From Pyrinomonadaceae bacterium (GTDB lineage Bacteria; Acidobacteriota; Blastocatellia; Pyrinomonadales; Pyrinomonadaceae), in NCBI GenBank assembly GCA_013811945.1, contig JACCUI010000225.1, positions 1 to 54,111 of the forward strand: a stretch of 54,111 nucleotides of DNA, read 5' to 3'. The translations under genes and the position numbers were made by a program. Below are positions 1 to 9,529 of this stretch, piece by piece (the stretch's first letter is position 1; every line of letters begins with the position of its first letter). Below the pieces are notes generated by a model. It was not told the origin of the DNA, did no database searches, and saw only the letters and a list, made by a program, of their open reading frames with translations.

Positions 1-444
1 CACCCCGCCTCGCGGCGACGCAGTTGCAGTTGGTTACAGGCCGGAGAGCGTATACCTGAAGAGGACTTTCACCTCTCCGACCACTTGCGCTTTCAGGCGC
101 ACAAAGCCTGGGGCGTGAGCCCCAGGATAGACGCATTTGAGTTCCTAGCCCCGCGAGCGGGCGGCAGAGGCAACAAGGAGTCGGCAAATAGGGATCATCG
201 ATCCACTGTCCCCCACTTCGCGGGCTTGCGAATCTTCACCACATGATTACCCAGGGTTCCGCTTCGCTCCACCCCAGGCTGTAAGCTCTCGCCACGCTTC
301 GCGGGCTCTAAAACAATCTGCGAGTTTAATGAGAGTGTTACCACTTCCTGAGAGCCATCTCACATTCGTCGATCATCAGCCTGCGCGGTACAATGACTTT
401 GAAACAGACTCCAGATTACAGTCGGTAGTACACACCACAACGAG
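1..444. other. Gene-free left edge with palindromic repeat fragments
   Basis: No convincing coding frame is visible. A perfect 8-bp stem with a GTGA loop (CCTGGGGC at 107-114, GCCCCAGG at 119-126) is not followed by a T-tract, so it is not an obvious terminator. A second region at about 251-306 has the look of a dispersed repeat, with CCCAGGGTT and ACCCCAGGC facing each other. Either could be the 3' end of a repeat family whose other copies lie outside the window. Confidence 0.5.
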
Positions 445-450
445 GTGGAC

Positions 451-2541
451 ATGTCAGATCATAAGCACACAAACCGGTTAATTAACGAAACCAGCCCTTA
501 TCTTTTGCAACACGCACATAATCCCGTGGATTGGTATCCCTGGGGTGATGAAGCTTTCGCGGCAGCCCGCGGCGAAAATAGGCCAATCCTTCTGAGCATA
601 GGGTATTCAGCCTGTCACTGGTGTCACGTCATGGAGCACGAGTCATTCGAAAACGAGGAGATTGCCCGGCTCATGAACGAGAACTTTGTCAGTATTAAAG
701 TTGATCGCGAAGAGCGTCCAGACCTGGATCAGATCTACATGAACGCTGTTCAAATGATGACGCATCACGGCGGCTGGCCGATGACCGTCTTTCTCACTTC
801 TGAAGGTGTTCCGTTCTATGGCGGAACCTATTTTCCTCCGGAAGATCGGCACAACATGCCAGGATTTCCGCGTGTGCTAATTAGCATGGCGGAGGCCTAC
901 CGGGACCGACCGGAGGATATCGAGCAAACCGGCGCCTCGGTTCTTGCCGAACTAAATCGCTTGAGTCTGGCACGTGAATCAAATGAACCGCTAACACAGG
1001 CACTGCTGGACCAGGCCTTTAGAGGGATCGTTAAGAGCTATGACGCGGTTAACGGCGGCTTTGGCGGCGCTCCAAAATTTCCGCCGGCCATGAGCTTAGA
1101 GTTTCTGCTGCGCGTTTATCACCGCACCGGAATCCAAGAAGCCTTGGACGTTGTAGATCACACACTCCGTAAGATGGCCGACGGCGGAATCTACGATCAC
1201 CTGGGCGGCGGATTTCACCGCTACTCAACGGACGCGAAATGGCTGGTTCCGCATTTCGAGAAGATGCTTTACGACAATGCGCTCCTTTCCCGAGTCTATC
1301 TACACTACTACCAGCTAACCCGTGACGAGTCGGCGCGCTGGATCGCCGAAGGGATCCTTGATTACGTCGTGCGGGAGATGACGGATGCCGGCGGCGGGTT
1401 CTACTCAACACAGGACGCCGATTCCGAAGGAGAGGAGGGGAAGTTTTTCGTATGGAGTCCCAACGAAGTTGCGTCTGTCCTGGCTAAGGAGGACACAGCA
1501 CTCTTCTCGGCTTATTACGATGTCACCGAGGGGGGGAACTTCGAAGCTAAGAACATTCTCAACGTCACTCGGCCCCTCGAAGACGTGGCAGCTGAGGCGA
1601 GAGTTACCCCTGAGCACCTTCAGCAATCATTAGAGCGTTCCCGGCGCAGACTCTTTGAGCTGCGTGAGAACCGTGTGAAACCCGATCGGGATGAAAAGAT
1701 TCTGACTGCCTGGAACGGAATGATGCTGGCGAGCTTTGCCGAAGCTGCGGCGATTCTGGACCGGGTGGATTATTTAGAAATTGCCCGACGTAATGCCCGG
1801 TTCGTCCTCGAAAATTTGCGTCGTGATGAACTGCTCCTAAGAACTTACAAAGATGCCACTGCGAAGCTAAATGCTTATCTTGAAGACTACGCATTCCTCA
1901 GCGACGGACTCCTCACTCTCTACGAGGCTACCGGAGAACTTAGATGGTTTGAGGCGACTCTTTCTATAACTGACAAGATGATTGAGGAATTCTGGGATGA
2001 TCAAAACGGGGGATTCTACTACACCGGCAGAAGTCACGAGAACCTGATTGTCCGTTCAAAGGATTACTTTGATAACGCCACTCCTTCAGGGAATTCCGTC
2101 GCAGCCGAAGTGCTGCTACGCCTCGCCGCCTTAACAGATAACAACGACTACCGAAGAAGAGCGGTGACCATCCTACGCCTTATCGCCGAGTCCTTGCGGC
2201 GATATCCATCTGGTTTTGGACGGGCCCTGTGCGCTCTCGACTTTTATCTGGGGACGCCTAAAGAGATTGTAATCGTTGGCGATCCAGAATCACCCAAAAC
2301 CCGGCTCTTGATTAGAGAGGTTTGGAAACCTTATCTGCCCAACAAGGTAGTGGCCCAGGCGGCTCATGGAGACAGTCGAAGCACTGAAGTGATTCCGCTC
2401 CTACGCGACCGCGGATTACTCAATAACAGCCCGACGGCCTATGTTTGCGAGCATTTCACTTGCAGTGAGCCTGTCGCGGACGCTGAAAAGCTCGCCTCTC
2501 AATTTGCGCTGCAGCGGCCCGCTTCAAGCGTAACGGGTTAA
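451..2541 (+). CDS. DUF255 thioredoxin-fold / glycosidase-like protein (YyaL, SSP411 family)
   Basis: This is a full-length member of the DUF255 family (bacterial YyaL, human SPATA20), normally about 650-700 residues. The N-terminal thioredoxin-like domain shows the family signature around [14 protein letters not shown] with a CHWC pair, followed by [10 protein letters not shown]. The rest resembles an alpha/alpha-barrel of the six-hairpin glycosidase type, with [14 protein letters not shown] typical of the family. The exact reaction is not established; a role in redox or protein quality control is only inferred. The reading frame opens at a GTG at 445, but GAGG at 442-445 sits five bases before the ATG at 451, so 451 is the better start. 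It stands alone, with unrelated flanking genes. Confidence 0.9.
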   Translation: MSDHKHTNRLINETSPYLLQHAHNPVDWYPWGDEAFAAARGENRPILLSIGYSACHWCHVMEHESFENEEIARLMNENFVSIKVDREERPDLDQIYMNAVQMMTHHGGWPMTVFLTSEGVPFYGGTYFPPEDRHNMPGFPRVLISMAEAYRDRPEDIEQTGASVLAELNRLSLARESNEPLTQALLDQAFRGIVKSYDAVNGGFGGAPKFPPAMSLEFLLRVYHRTGIQEALDVVDHTLRKMADGGIYDHLGGGFHRYSTDAKWLVPHFEKMLYDNALLSRVYLHYYQLTRDESARWIAEGILDYVVREMTDAGGGFYSTQDADSEGEEGKFFVWSPNEVASVLAKEDTALFSAYYDVTEGGNFEAKNILNVTRPLEDVAAEARVTPEHLQQSLERSRRRLFELRENRVKPDRDEKILTAWNGMMLASFAEAAAILDRVDYLEIARRNARFVLENLRRDELLLRTYKDATAKLNAYLEDYAFLSDGLLTLYEATGELRWFEATLSITDKMIEEFWDDQNGGFYYTGRSHENLIVRSKDYFDNATPSGNSVAAEVLLRLAALTDNNDYRRRAVTILRLIAESLRRYPSGFGRALCALDFYLGTPKEIVIVGDPESPKTRLLIREVWKPYLPNKVVAQAAHGDSRSTEVIPLLRDRGLLNNSPTAYVCEHFTCSEPVADAEKLASQFALQRPASSVTG

Positions 2542-2773
2542 CAGAGGCACCCTCCCTTCGAGTTCCCTCGTTAAGCCCTTTCGGCTCTTCACTGCAGTAG
2601 TGGGACCACCCGCATGCATATAACGCAAGACATCGCCTTGACTCCAACCTGCTGGAAAGGTTATATTTAGCGGCGGTGGCAAACACTGTTGGCTACTGTC
2701 TAGTCAGGGTTACCCGAAATTTTCACGAAACATCAAGCCGACTCTTATGCTCCTTCGCGATGTGAATTAATTC

Positions 2774-5377
2774 ATGCGTGTGCATTCGCAGTCTGACCGC
2801 CTCCAAGCCCAATCCGGTAAGTATTCGATTCAAGTCACGATGCAAAAACGTAACTGGAAGAGTAGCACTTTCTTTGTTGTCATCTCGGCAACGGGCGGGC
2901 TGGTTCTGTGTTCAGCAATTTTCTCAATCATCAATTTGCCGCTCCTCACCCCGGCCGGGCTTGCCTCGCTCTTCAATTTAGTTCTCCTGACTTTCGCCGC
3001 GAGCCGCTTCACCGTACCCTTGACTGGCACGGATGGGGTTAGCCAAAGTCGGAAATCGGTCGCTGACACATTGGTGTTTTTGGCAGTGATGCTGTATGCG
3101 ATTCCGCCGACAGATACTGCCGGACCAGCCACACTTCTAGCCGCTATCGTTGGCTACATGTCCACCTATCGACTCTCCAGCAGAAGAGACTCCATCTTCA
3201 CCACGGCCATTGCTGTCATTTCCACTTTTGTCTCGGCTTCATGCTACGGAATGCTGGTCGGATTTTTTACTGACAACCCCAACATCGGGTTGGAGGGCGG
3301 ACTGCCTCTAAACGTCTTCCTGATACCTGTCTGTGTGCTTGCGATTCTGCAATATGTTCTCAGCACGTTGGCGACGGCGTCATTCCTGCGCATCGAGGAG
3401 GGCAAAGCTCGAGTCCTTCCCTCGCAAGAGAGTATCGTGTGGACATTAACCACTCAGGTCGCCGGAGCGGCTTCCGCAGTCCTCTTCTATTCGGCCATTC
3501 GCGGATCAGGCCTTCCCTATGTGCTTCTTGGTCTTCTGAACACCAGCCTGGTTCACCTGCTCTATAGGTTCAACGAGAAACGCTTTGAGGAAATACGACG
3601 GGGGGAAGAGGAGAAACGAAAGCATAGCGAAGAGATGGCCACTATTCACATGAATACCATTGAGTCTCTAGCCATCGCCATCGACGCCAAGGATCAAACG
3701 ACCCACGGACATGTCCGTCGCACACAGATCTACGCCCGCCAAATGGGCAATCTCTTTGAGGTAAATGAATCTGAACTGCGCGCGCTTGTCGCGGGAGCAC
3801 TCTTGCACGATATCGGCAAACTGGCGGTTCCTGAGTACATACTCAACAAGCCCGGTAAACTAACTGAGGCAGAATTCGCCAAAATGAAGATCCACCCGGT
3901 GGTCGGGGGCGACATTCTCCGCCGCGTCAACTTTCCTTATCCCGTAGAAGACATCGTTCGCTACCATCATGAAAAGTGGGATGGTTCCGGCTATCCAAAA
4001 GGGCTACAAGGCAAGGCTATTCCGTTGGTGGCCCGAATCATTTCCGTTGTCGATTTCTACGACGCTACGCGCTGCGATCGACCATACCGCAAAGGGATGA
4101 AGCGTGAAGATTCTCTGGCGCTGTTGGAGAGCATGGCTGGTACCGCTTTCGATCCTCGGGTCGTCCGTAAATTCGTGGAACACGTTTTGGAGTTTGACGC
4201 CCTGATTGACGCTGGGGACATCCGGGAACAAGTCCATTGCGAATCGCTGCAGGTTGACTATCTGACCAGTACGAAGCCTGACGCCGGTCTCGCCTCGGAT
4301 GTGATCGGGGGCCCTTACGATACGTCAGGATTCCGATCCATCACCCAGGCACAACGAGAAGTGTTTGCGCTTCACGAGATAGCCCAGACGATAGGCTCCT
4401 CGCTGAGTATTAACGACACTGTCACTCTGGTAACAAACAAGCTTCGCGCGATAGTTCCTTTTGATACTTGCGTCATTTTTGTGGTGGATGAGAAATCGGG
4501 CAAGGCGGTGGCTGCTCACGTTGATGGCCAACACGCCGAATTGTTCGCCCGCCGACGCATGAACGTGGGCGACGGCATAACCGGATGGGTCATAGCCAAT
4601 GCGCGATCTATGTGTAACGCTTCGCCCGAATTAGACCTCGTGGGAATGTCAGAGGATGTCTCCAAACAGTACCGGGGCGTGCTCGTTTCACCACTACTTC
4701 GCGAAGACGGCGCGTTTGGCGCCATAACCCTCTTGTCCAAAAAGCTCACGTCATACACCACCGAGCACGTTCGTTTGCTGGAGTCAGTTTGCCAGCACGC
4801 CTCGAACGCGCTTAATAACGCCCTGACTTTTGAGAAAACCAAGGAAAGCGCGCTTGTCGATCCACTAACAGAACTCCCCAACGCTCGCGCGTTTTACATG
4901 ATGCTCGAGCAACGGATTGCCGAAGGGCAGCGCATGAATCGCGAAGAACTTGCGCTCATTAGCATGGACATCGACAACTTTAAACGGATCAATGATGAGT
5001 ATGGCCACGCGATTGGTGATCGGGTGCTGGGCAGCATAGCCGGCGTGATTCGTCGCGAACTCCGGCAAATGGATATCTTGACTCGGTACGCTGGTGACGA
5101 GTTTGTGGCGATCATGCCCATGGCATCCACGCAGATGGCCGCCTCCGTCGGCGAACGAATTAGACGTGCAGTTGAGGCTCAGAAGTTTGCAGTGCGCACG
5201 GGTAAGACCGTGGAAATCCGATTAAGTCTGGGGGTGGGCTGTTTTCCTCAGGACGGCGAAACATCTGAGGAACTTCTCACGGCCGCAGCCCGCAAGATGC
5301 AACGCGATAAACATGGCCGCAAGACCCTGCTAACCCTTGCTGAAGCACCAGCCAGCGCGATCGAAGTCTCCAGGTAA
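2774..5377 (+). CDS. Membrane HD-GYP / GAF / GGDEF cyclic-di-GMP signalling protein
   Basis: The 867-residue protein has an N-terminal membrane region of several hydrophobic segments (about residues 25-270). It then has an HD-GYP phosphodiesterase domain (about 290-465) with HDIGK at 345-349 and HHEKWDGSGYP ending at the GYP motif 406-408. A GAF sensor domain (about 525-685) and a C-terminal GGDEF domain (about 690-855) follow. The GGDEF signature reads AGDEF at 773-777, a variant usually still compatible with cyclase activity, and the upstream RQMD matches an RxxD inhibitory site. It therefore carries both synthesis and breakdown modules for cyclic-di-GMP on one membrane sensor. Translation could also begin at an internal ATG near 2840. 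No neighbour indicates the input signal. Confidence 0.88.
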   Translation: MRVHSQSDRLQAQSGKYSIQVTMQKRNWKSSTFFVVISATGGLVLCSAIFSIINLPLLTPAGLASLFNLVLLTFAASRFTVPLTGTDGVSQSRKSVADTLVFLAVMLYAIPPTDTAGPATLLAAIVGYMSTYRLSSRRDSIFTTAIAVISTFVSASCYGMLVGFFTDNPNIGLEGGLPLNVFLIPVCVLAILQYVLSTLATASFLRIEEGKARVLPSQESIVWTLTTQVAGAASAVLFYSAIRGSGLPYVLLGLLNTSLVHLLYRFNEKRFEEIRRGEEEKRKHSEEMATIHMNTIESLAIAIDAKDQTTHGHVRRTQIYARQMGNLFEVNESELRALVAGALLHDIGKLAVPEYILNKPGKLTEAEFAKMKIHPVVGGDILRRVNFPYPVEDIVRYHHEKWDGSGYPKGLQGKAIPLVARIISVVDFYDATRCDRPYRKGMKREDSLALLESMAGTAFDPRVVRKFVEHVLEFDALIDAGDIREQVHCESLQVDYLTSTKPDAGLASDVIGGPYDTSGFRSITQAQREVFALHEIAQTIGSSLSINDTVTLVTNKLRAIVPFDTCVIFVVDEKSGKAVAAHVDGQHAELFARRRMNVGDGITGWVIANARSMCNASPELDLVGMSEDVSKQYRGVLVSPLLREDGAFGAITLLSKKLTSYTTEHVRLLESVCQHASNALNNALTFEKTKESALVDPLTELPNARAFYMMLEQRIAEGQRMNREELALISMDIDNFKRINDEYGHAIGDRVLGSIAGVIRRELRQMDILTRYAGDEFVAIMPMASTQMAASVGERIRRAVEAQKFAVRTGKTVEIRLSLGVGCFPQDGETSEELLTAAARKMQRDKHGRKTLLTLAEAPASAIEVSR

Positions 5378-5452
5378 TCCCGTCGATACTTTTTCCGCGG
5401 CGCACGCTGCACCATGCAGTGTGCGCATTTTTGTGGCTGCCGGGCTCCAGTT

Positions 5453-5482
5453 TTGCACGTGCTCACAAATGTCGCGTATAAT
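5453..5482 (+). promoter_or_regulatory. Sigma-70-type promoter of the pdh operon
   Basis: TTGCAC at 5453-5458 and a perfect TATAAT at 5477-5482 are separated by 18 bp. Transcription would begin near 5489, leaving a leader of about 90 bases before the pdhA ATG at 5579. This position lies inside the longer open frame from 5414 and argues against that upstream start. Confidence 0.65.
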
Positions 5483-5578
5483 CAGCGCCCTAAAACGCAA
5501 CAACAGACTGTCTCGTCGGCCTTGGTTCACACGGCCCTTAAGCGGCAAGAATCGAATCGTCGCCCAGTACGCAAGCAA

Positions 5579-6712
5579 ATGAGCAAACAGACCGCACCGT
5601 CAGAAATGAGTACAGGACCTGGAGAGAAGAGCAGAACCGGCGTGATCGATCAGAACCCACTCAAAGCGGTTTCTCAACAACTCAAAACCGTCAAGCAAGA
5701 GCAGAAGCACCGCGTTGACGATGTTGACGAGAAGACTTTGATCGAGCTTTATCGCCAGATGCTTTTGGTTCGGCGCTTCGAAGAAAAAGCCGCCGAGGCC
5801 TACAGCATGGGTAAAATTGGCGGCTTCTGCCATCTCTACATTGGTCAGGAAGCTGTGGCCATCGGCGCTATTTCCGCAATCCGCACGGATGATTACGTCT
5901 TAACCAGTTATCGCGAGCACGGCCATGCGATTGCCAAAGGGATCTCTCCTGATGCGGTGATGGCCGAGTTGTTTGGTAAGTCCGGCGGCTGCTCCCACGG
6001 CAAGGGCGGTTCGATGCACATGTTCGACCGCAACCTAAATTTCCTGGGCGGGCATGCGATTGTCGGCGGCCAGATCCCGCTAGCTACTGGTGTGGCCTTC
6101 GCTTCGAAATACAAAGGCACGGATCAGGTGACGCTTTGCTTTTTCGGAGAAGCAGCCGTCAACCAGGGCGCTTTTCACGAGTCGCTAAACATGGCTCAGC
6201 TCTGGAAGCTTCCCTGCATTTACATCTGCGAGAACAATCAATATGGGATGGGCACGTCGCTGGATCGGGCCATGTCGTTTCAGAATATCGCAGAGAAGGC
6301 GTGCGCCTACGAGATCGCATCAGAGTTCGTCGACGGCATGGATGTGTTGGCCGTGAGGGAGGCTACCGCACAAGCTGTTGAGCGAGCTCGCAAGGATCAT
6401 CTGCCCACGCTACTCGAGGTGCGCACTTACCGCTTCATGGGCCACTCGATGTCTGATCCCGGGAGTTATCGCACGCGCGCCGAGATTGAGAAACACCAGG
6501 AGCGCGATCCGGTGAAGCTATTCTTTTCCACGCTCAAGGAGAAAGGGATCATCGACGACGCGGCGCTTGCAGAGGTGGAGAAAAGCGTCCGCGAAGAGGT
6601 TGAACACGCTCTTCGTTTCGCTGAGGAGAGTCCGTCGCCCGGGCCCGAGGAGTTGTATACAGATGTCTATTCCAATCCAATCGTTCCGGGTAACCGGGCA
6701 CCTAACAAGTAA
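5579..6712 (+). CDS. pdhA: Pyruvate dehydrogenase E1 component, alpha subunit
   Basis: Thiamine-diphosphate-dependent E1 alpha subunit, which decarboxylates pyruvate and passes the acetyl group to the lipoyl arm of E2. Family landmarks include LYRQMLLVRRFEEKAAEAY near the N terminus, GFCHLYIGQEA, the phosphorylation-loop-like YRFMGHSMSDPGSYR and a C-terminal acidic tail. The cofactor-Mg motif, commonly GDGxxN, reads GEAAVN (residues 190-195), an Asp-to-Glu change worth noting. The frame is open from 5414, but a strong promoter at 5453-5482 lies inside that extension and the extension has no family similarity, so the ATG at 5579 (377 residues) is chosen. E1 beta and E2 follow on the same strand. 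Confidence 0.93.
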   Translation: MSKQTAPSEMSTGPGEKSRTGVIDQNPLKAVSQQLKTVKQEQKHRVDDVDEKTLIELYRQMLLVRRFEEKAAEAYSMGKIGGFCHLYIGQEAVAIGAISAIRTDDYVLTSYREHGHAIAKGISPDAVMAELFGKSGGCSHGKGGSMHMFDRNLNFLGGHAIVGGQIPLATGVAFASKYKGTDQVTLCFFGEAAVNQGAFHESLNMAQLWKLPCIYICENNQYGMGTSLDRAMSFQNIAEKACAYEIASEFVDGMDVLAVREATAQAVERARKDHLPTLLEVRTYRFMGHSMSDPGSYRTRAEIEKHQERDPVKLFFSTLKEKGIIDDAALAEVEKSVREEVEHALRFAEESPSPGPEELYTDVYSNPIVPGNRAPNK

Positions 6713-6813
6713 ATTGTAGGGGGTCCCTCCGTGGGCGCCCGTGGTACAGCGCTACTCAGGGGAGCGATGCCCTACCCGAATAGTTTGCGGCGAGTAACTA
6801 GGGGAAACATTTA

Positions 6814-7794
6814 ATGGCCGTTATCACCATGAGGGAAGCCCTTAACCAGGCGCTCCGGGAAGAAATGCTTCGTGACCAGAATGTTTTTCTGATGGGCGAA
6901 GAGGTAGCCGAATACCAGGGCGCTTACAAAGTCACCAAAGGGCTTCTCGAAGCGCTGGGCCCGAAGCGGGTTATTGACACTCCGATTACCGAGCTGGGGT
7001 TTGCGGGGTTGGGCGTGGGCGCGGCGATGGTCGGATTGCGACCAATCATCGAGTTCATGACGTTTAACTTTTCAATCCTCGCAACCGATCAAATCATCAA
7101 CTCCGCAGCAAAAATGCTTTACATGTCCGGTGGGCAGTTTAAGATCCCCATCGTCTTTCGAGGACCTGGAGGTTCCGCGTTTCAGGTCTCCTCACAACAC
7201 TCACAAGCCATGGAATCATGGTTCGCCTACTTCCCCGGCCTCAAAGTCGTGATGCCTTCAACGCCCGCTGATGCGAAGGGGTTACTTAAGACCTCGATTC
7301 GTGATGACGACCCGGTGATCTTCATTGAGCAGGAGAGGATGTACGGCAATAAAGGCGACGTTCCAGAGGATCCTGAATTCACCATCCCGCTCGGACTGGC
7401 AGACGTCAAGCGCGAAGGAACGGACGCGACCATTGTGGCCAGATCGTTAATGGTGCCGGTCGCTTTGAAGGCGGCGGAACAGCTGGAGAAGCAAGGTATC
7501 TCCTGCGAAGTTATCGATCCGCGAACGATCAGACCTTTGGACATCGACACGATCGTGGAATCAGTAAAGAAGACTAACCGGGTAGTAGTAGCGGAAGAGT
7601 CGCATCCCTTCTGCGGTGTTGCGGCCGAGATAAGCATGGAAATTATGGAGCGCGCGTTCGATTATCTCGACGCTCCGGTGAAGCGTGTTTCGGGCGTGGA
7701 TGTTCCCATGCCCTACGCTAAGAATCTCGAGGCACTCGCAATACCGGATGTCGATCAACTGGTGGCCGCGGTCCGCGAGGTTTCCTACATATGA
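6814..7794 (+). CDS. pdhB: Pyruvate dehydrogenase E1 component, beta subunit
   Basis: A 326-residue E1 beta subunit of the transketolase-like fold, pairing with the preceding alpha subunit to form the active E1 heterotetramer. It starts [14 protein letters not shown], and the typical [26 protein letters not shown] and [15 protein letters not shown] blocks follow. The C-terminal transketolase domain has the usual EEDP-like EESHPFCGV segment. The start is supported by AGGGG at 6800-6804, nine bases before the ATG. It lies about 100 bp after pdhA and is probably cotranscribed. Confidence 0.95.
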   Translation: MAVITMREALNQALREEMLRDQNVFLMGEEVAEYQGAYKVTKGLLEALGPKRVIDTPITELGFAGLGVGAAMVGLRPIIEFMTFNFSILATDQIINSAAKMLYMSGGQFKIPIVFRGPGGSAFQVSSQHSQAMESWFAYFPGLKVVMPSTPADAKGLLKTSIRDDDPVIFIEQERMYGNKGDVPEDPEFTIPLGLADVKREGTDATIVARSLMVPVALKAAEQLEKQGISCEVIDPRTIRPLDIDTIVESVKKTNRVVVAEESHPFCGVAAEISMEIMERAFDYLDAPVKRVSGVDVPMPYAKNLEALAIPDVDQLVAAVREVSYI

Positions 7795-7797
7795 AAG

Positions 7798-7908
7798 CTG
7801 TCAGTTTGTTCGTGGTCAGTTGTCCGTTGTTTCGATCTTATTGTTCATGGCCGCCTCTAAGGGCGTGAGTTTTTACAACGGACGAACGTACAACTGACAA
7901 AGGACCAA
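7798..7908. repeat. Inverted repeat of GTCAGTTGT/CCGTTGT units between pdhB and pdhC
   Basis: The gap between pdhB and pdhC is almost entirely two facing copies of a unit with CAGTTGT and CCGTTGT words (about 7805-7830 and 7875-7903). The same word family appears inside the bchH N-terminal ORF near 37940-37970. The right arm contains AAAGGA at 7899-7904, nine bases before the pdhC ATG, so the repeat seems to provide the ribosome binding site. Confidence 0.65.
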
Positions 7909-7913
7909 TCTTA

Positions 7914-9302
7914 ATGGCAACTCAGGTGATCATGCCGAAACTATCTCCCACCATGGAGGAGGGGCAGCTTTCTCGTTGGCTCAAAAAAGAAGGCGACAAA
8001 GTCTCGATGGGCGAGCCGCTCGCTGAGATTGACACCGATAAAGCGACGATGGAAATGCAGGCTCTCGGCAATGGAGTGCTTCGGAAGATTCTGATCAAAG
8101 AGGGCGAATCGGCACCGTTGGGTCAATTGATCGCGATAATCGCTGAGCCCGACGAAGATATTTCGGCGTTGGAACAAGGATCTGCAGCTCAAGCCCCGGT
8201 GCCAAGTAACAAATCAACGGAAGCTAAACCGGAACCTGCTGCCGCGGCCGCTATCTCAAGCCCCTCCCCGGTTCCGGCTGCCGGCGAAGTCAATGGGAGT
8301 TCGGATAGCCAAGCTCGCCAGAGTGCGAACGCGGAACCGCGTGGAGGTGCTGCCGGCAACGGTAGTCAATCTGGAACGGCCGACGCCACATCCTCAGGGC
8401 GACTGATAGTGTCGCCCCTTGCGGCCCGCATGGCTGCGGAAGCCGGCGTGGATCTGCGATCACTGAGCGGCACTGGACCGGGCGGTCGCATCGTCAAACG
8501 CGACATTGAGGCAGCCTTGAGCCAGACCAAGACCGCCGGCGCTGCCACGCCGATGCAGGTGCCGCAACATCATTTGCGAGCGGTGGAGAGTTCGTCCTCG
8601 CCGCAGACCGCAGGACCATCAACTTATCACGACGAACCGGCCAGCGAAATCCGGCGGACGATTGCTCGCAGACTGGTCACCTCACTGGGCCCGATACCCC
8701 ACTTTTTTCTCACCACCGAGATAGAGATGGATCGCGCGGCCGAGATGCGCCGGGGAATCAACGAACTTGATCCGGATCTAAGAATTAGCATCAACGACAT
8801 TGTCATCAAGGTTGCGGCCGCCGCACTTATAGCGCATCCCCAAGTAAACTCATCGTTTCAGGATAAGAGCGTCAGGTACTATGAGCGGGCCGACATCGGC
8901 GTGGCGGTTGCTATTGAAGACGGCTTGATCACTCCGGTTGTTCGTTCCGCGGATGGAAAGTCGCTGAGTGAGATTGCCAGAGAAGTGCGCGAACTTGCCG
9001 AACGTGCACGCCATCGCAAGCTGCGGCCTGAAGAGTATACAGGCGCAACCTTTTCTATTAGCAATCTCGGCATGTTTGGCATCGACGAATTTACCGCGGT
9101 CATCAATCCACCAGAAGGCGCCATCCTGGCGGTCGGCTCAATGTCTCTCAGGCCGGTGGTGCGCGACGGCGAGATTGTGGTAAGGCAGATGATGCGTGTC
9201 ACGATGTCATGCGACCACCGCGTCATCGACGGCGCTACCGGAGCAAAATTCCTCCAGACACTCAAGAAGATCCTCGAAAATCCACTGTACCTGGTTGTTT
9301 AG
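7914..9302 (+). CDS. pdhC: Dihydrolipoamide acetyltransferase, E2 of pyruvate dehydrogenase
   Basis: The 462-residue E2 core carries one lipoyl domain (about 1-80; EIDTDKATME, modified lysine at residue 43) and an Ala/Pro/Ser-rich flexible linker. A peripheral subunit-binding domain follows (about 163-200, with VSPLAARMA and GTGPGGRIVKRDI), then a second linker. The C-terminal catalytic domain has the active-site DHRVIDG motif (His at about 435, Asp at about 439). It transfers acetyl from lipoamide to CoA. No E3 (dihydrolipoamide dehydrogenase) gene is in the window, so E3 must be encoded elsewhere. The ribosome binding site AAAGGA falls within the preceding inverted repeat. Confidence 0.95.
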   Translation: MATQVIMPKLSPTMEEGQLSRWLKKEGDKVSMGEPLAEIDTDKATMEMQALGNGVLRKILIKEGESAPLGQLIAIIAEPDEDISALEQGSAAQAPVPSNKSTEAKPEPAAAAAISSPSPVPAAGEVNGSSDSQARQSANAEPRGGAAGNGSQSGTADATSSGRLIVSPLAARMAAEAGVDLRSLSGTGPGGRIVKRDIEAALSQTKTAGAATPMQVPQHHLRAVESSSSPQTAGPSTYHDEPASEIRRTIARRLVTSLGPIPHFFLTTEIEMDRAAEMRRGINELDPDLRISINDIVIKVAAAALIAHPQVNSSFQDKSVRYYERADIGVAVAIEDGLITPVVRSADGKSLSEIAREVRELAERARHRKLRPEEYTGATFSISNLGMFGIDEFTAVINPPEGAILAVGSMSLRPVVRDGEIVVRQMMRVTMSCDHRVIDGATGAKFLQTLKKILENPLYLVV

Positions 9303-9431
9303 AAAACCATTGCGACCTTTGACGATTGCCCAGATCGAGCGCGAGCGTAGCGGGCGGGGCGGGTAACCCGACTTTTAAGGAAAGCTCGGCACGGCCATTC
9401 GCACCCCTCGAGGATTCTGGGGTCTCTTGAG

Positions 9432-9477
9432 GAGCCCTCCTTTCAGTCGGGCTGCTGCCCCGTAGTTGGAGGGTCTC
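9432..9477 (+). other. Stem-loop upstream of the EamA gene; possible structured leader
   Basis: GAGCCCTCC at 9432-9440 pairs with GGAGGG plus CTC at 9468-9477 (one T bulged). Inside it, GGGC at 9449-9452 pairs with GCCC at 9457-9460 around a TGCT loop. This two-tier stem sits 13 bp before a strong terminator and about 50 bp before a transporter gene. I could not match it to a known riboswitch consensus. It may simply be the pdhC 3' untranslated region. Confidence 0.35.
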
Positions 9478-9490
9478 GACTAAAAACAGA

Positions 9491-9518
9491 AGGATCGGGA
9501 ATCAGTCCGATCCTTTTT
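9491..9518 (+). terminator. Intrinsic terminator after the pdh operon, just before the EamA gene
   Basis: AGGATCGG (9491-9498) and CCGATCCT (9507-9514) form a perfect 8-bp stem with an 8-base loop, followed by TTTT and then CTCTT. It ends only about 11 bases before the ATG of the permease. It could therefore terminate pdh transcription, act as an attenuator for the permease, or both. Confidence 0.8.
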
Positions 9519-9529
9519 CTCTTAACACG

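Noticed and set aside
5414-5578. Longer pdhA starting at 5414
   Set aside because: A strong promoter lies within the extension and it has no family similarity.
9325-9520. A known riboswitch (ykkC, FMN, cobalamin, yybP) or RNase P RNA
   Set aside because: No consensus core matched on inspection; only stems and a terminator are supported.
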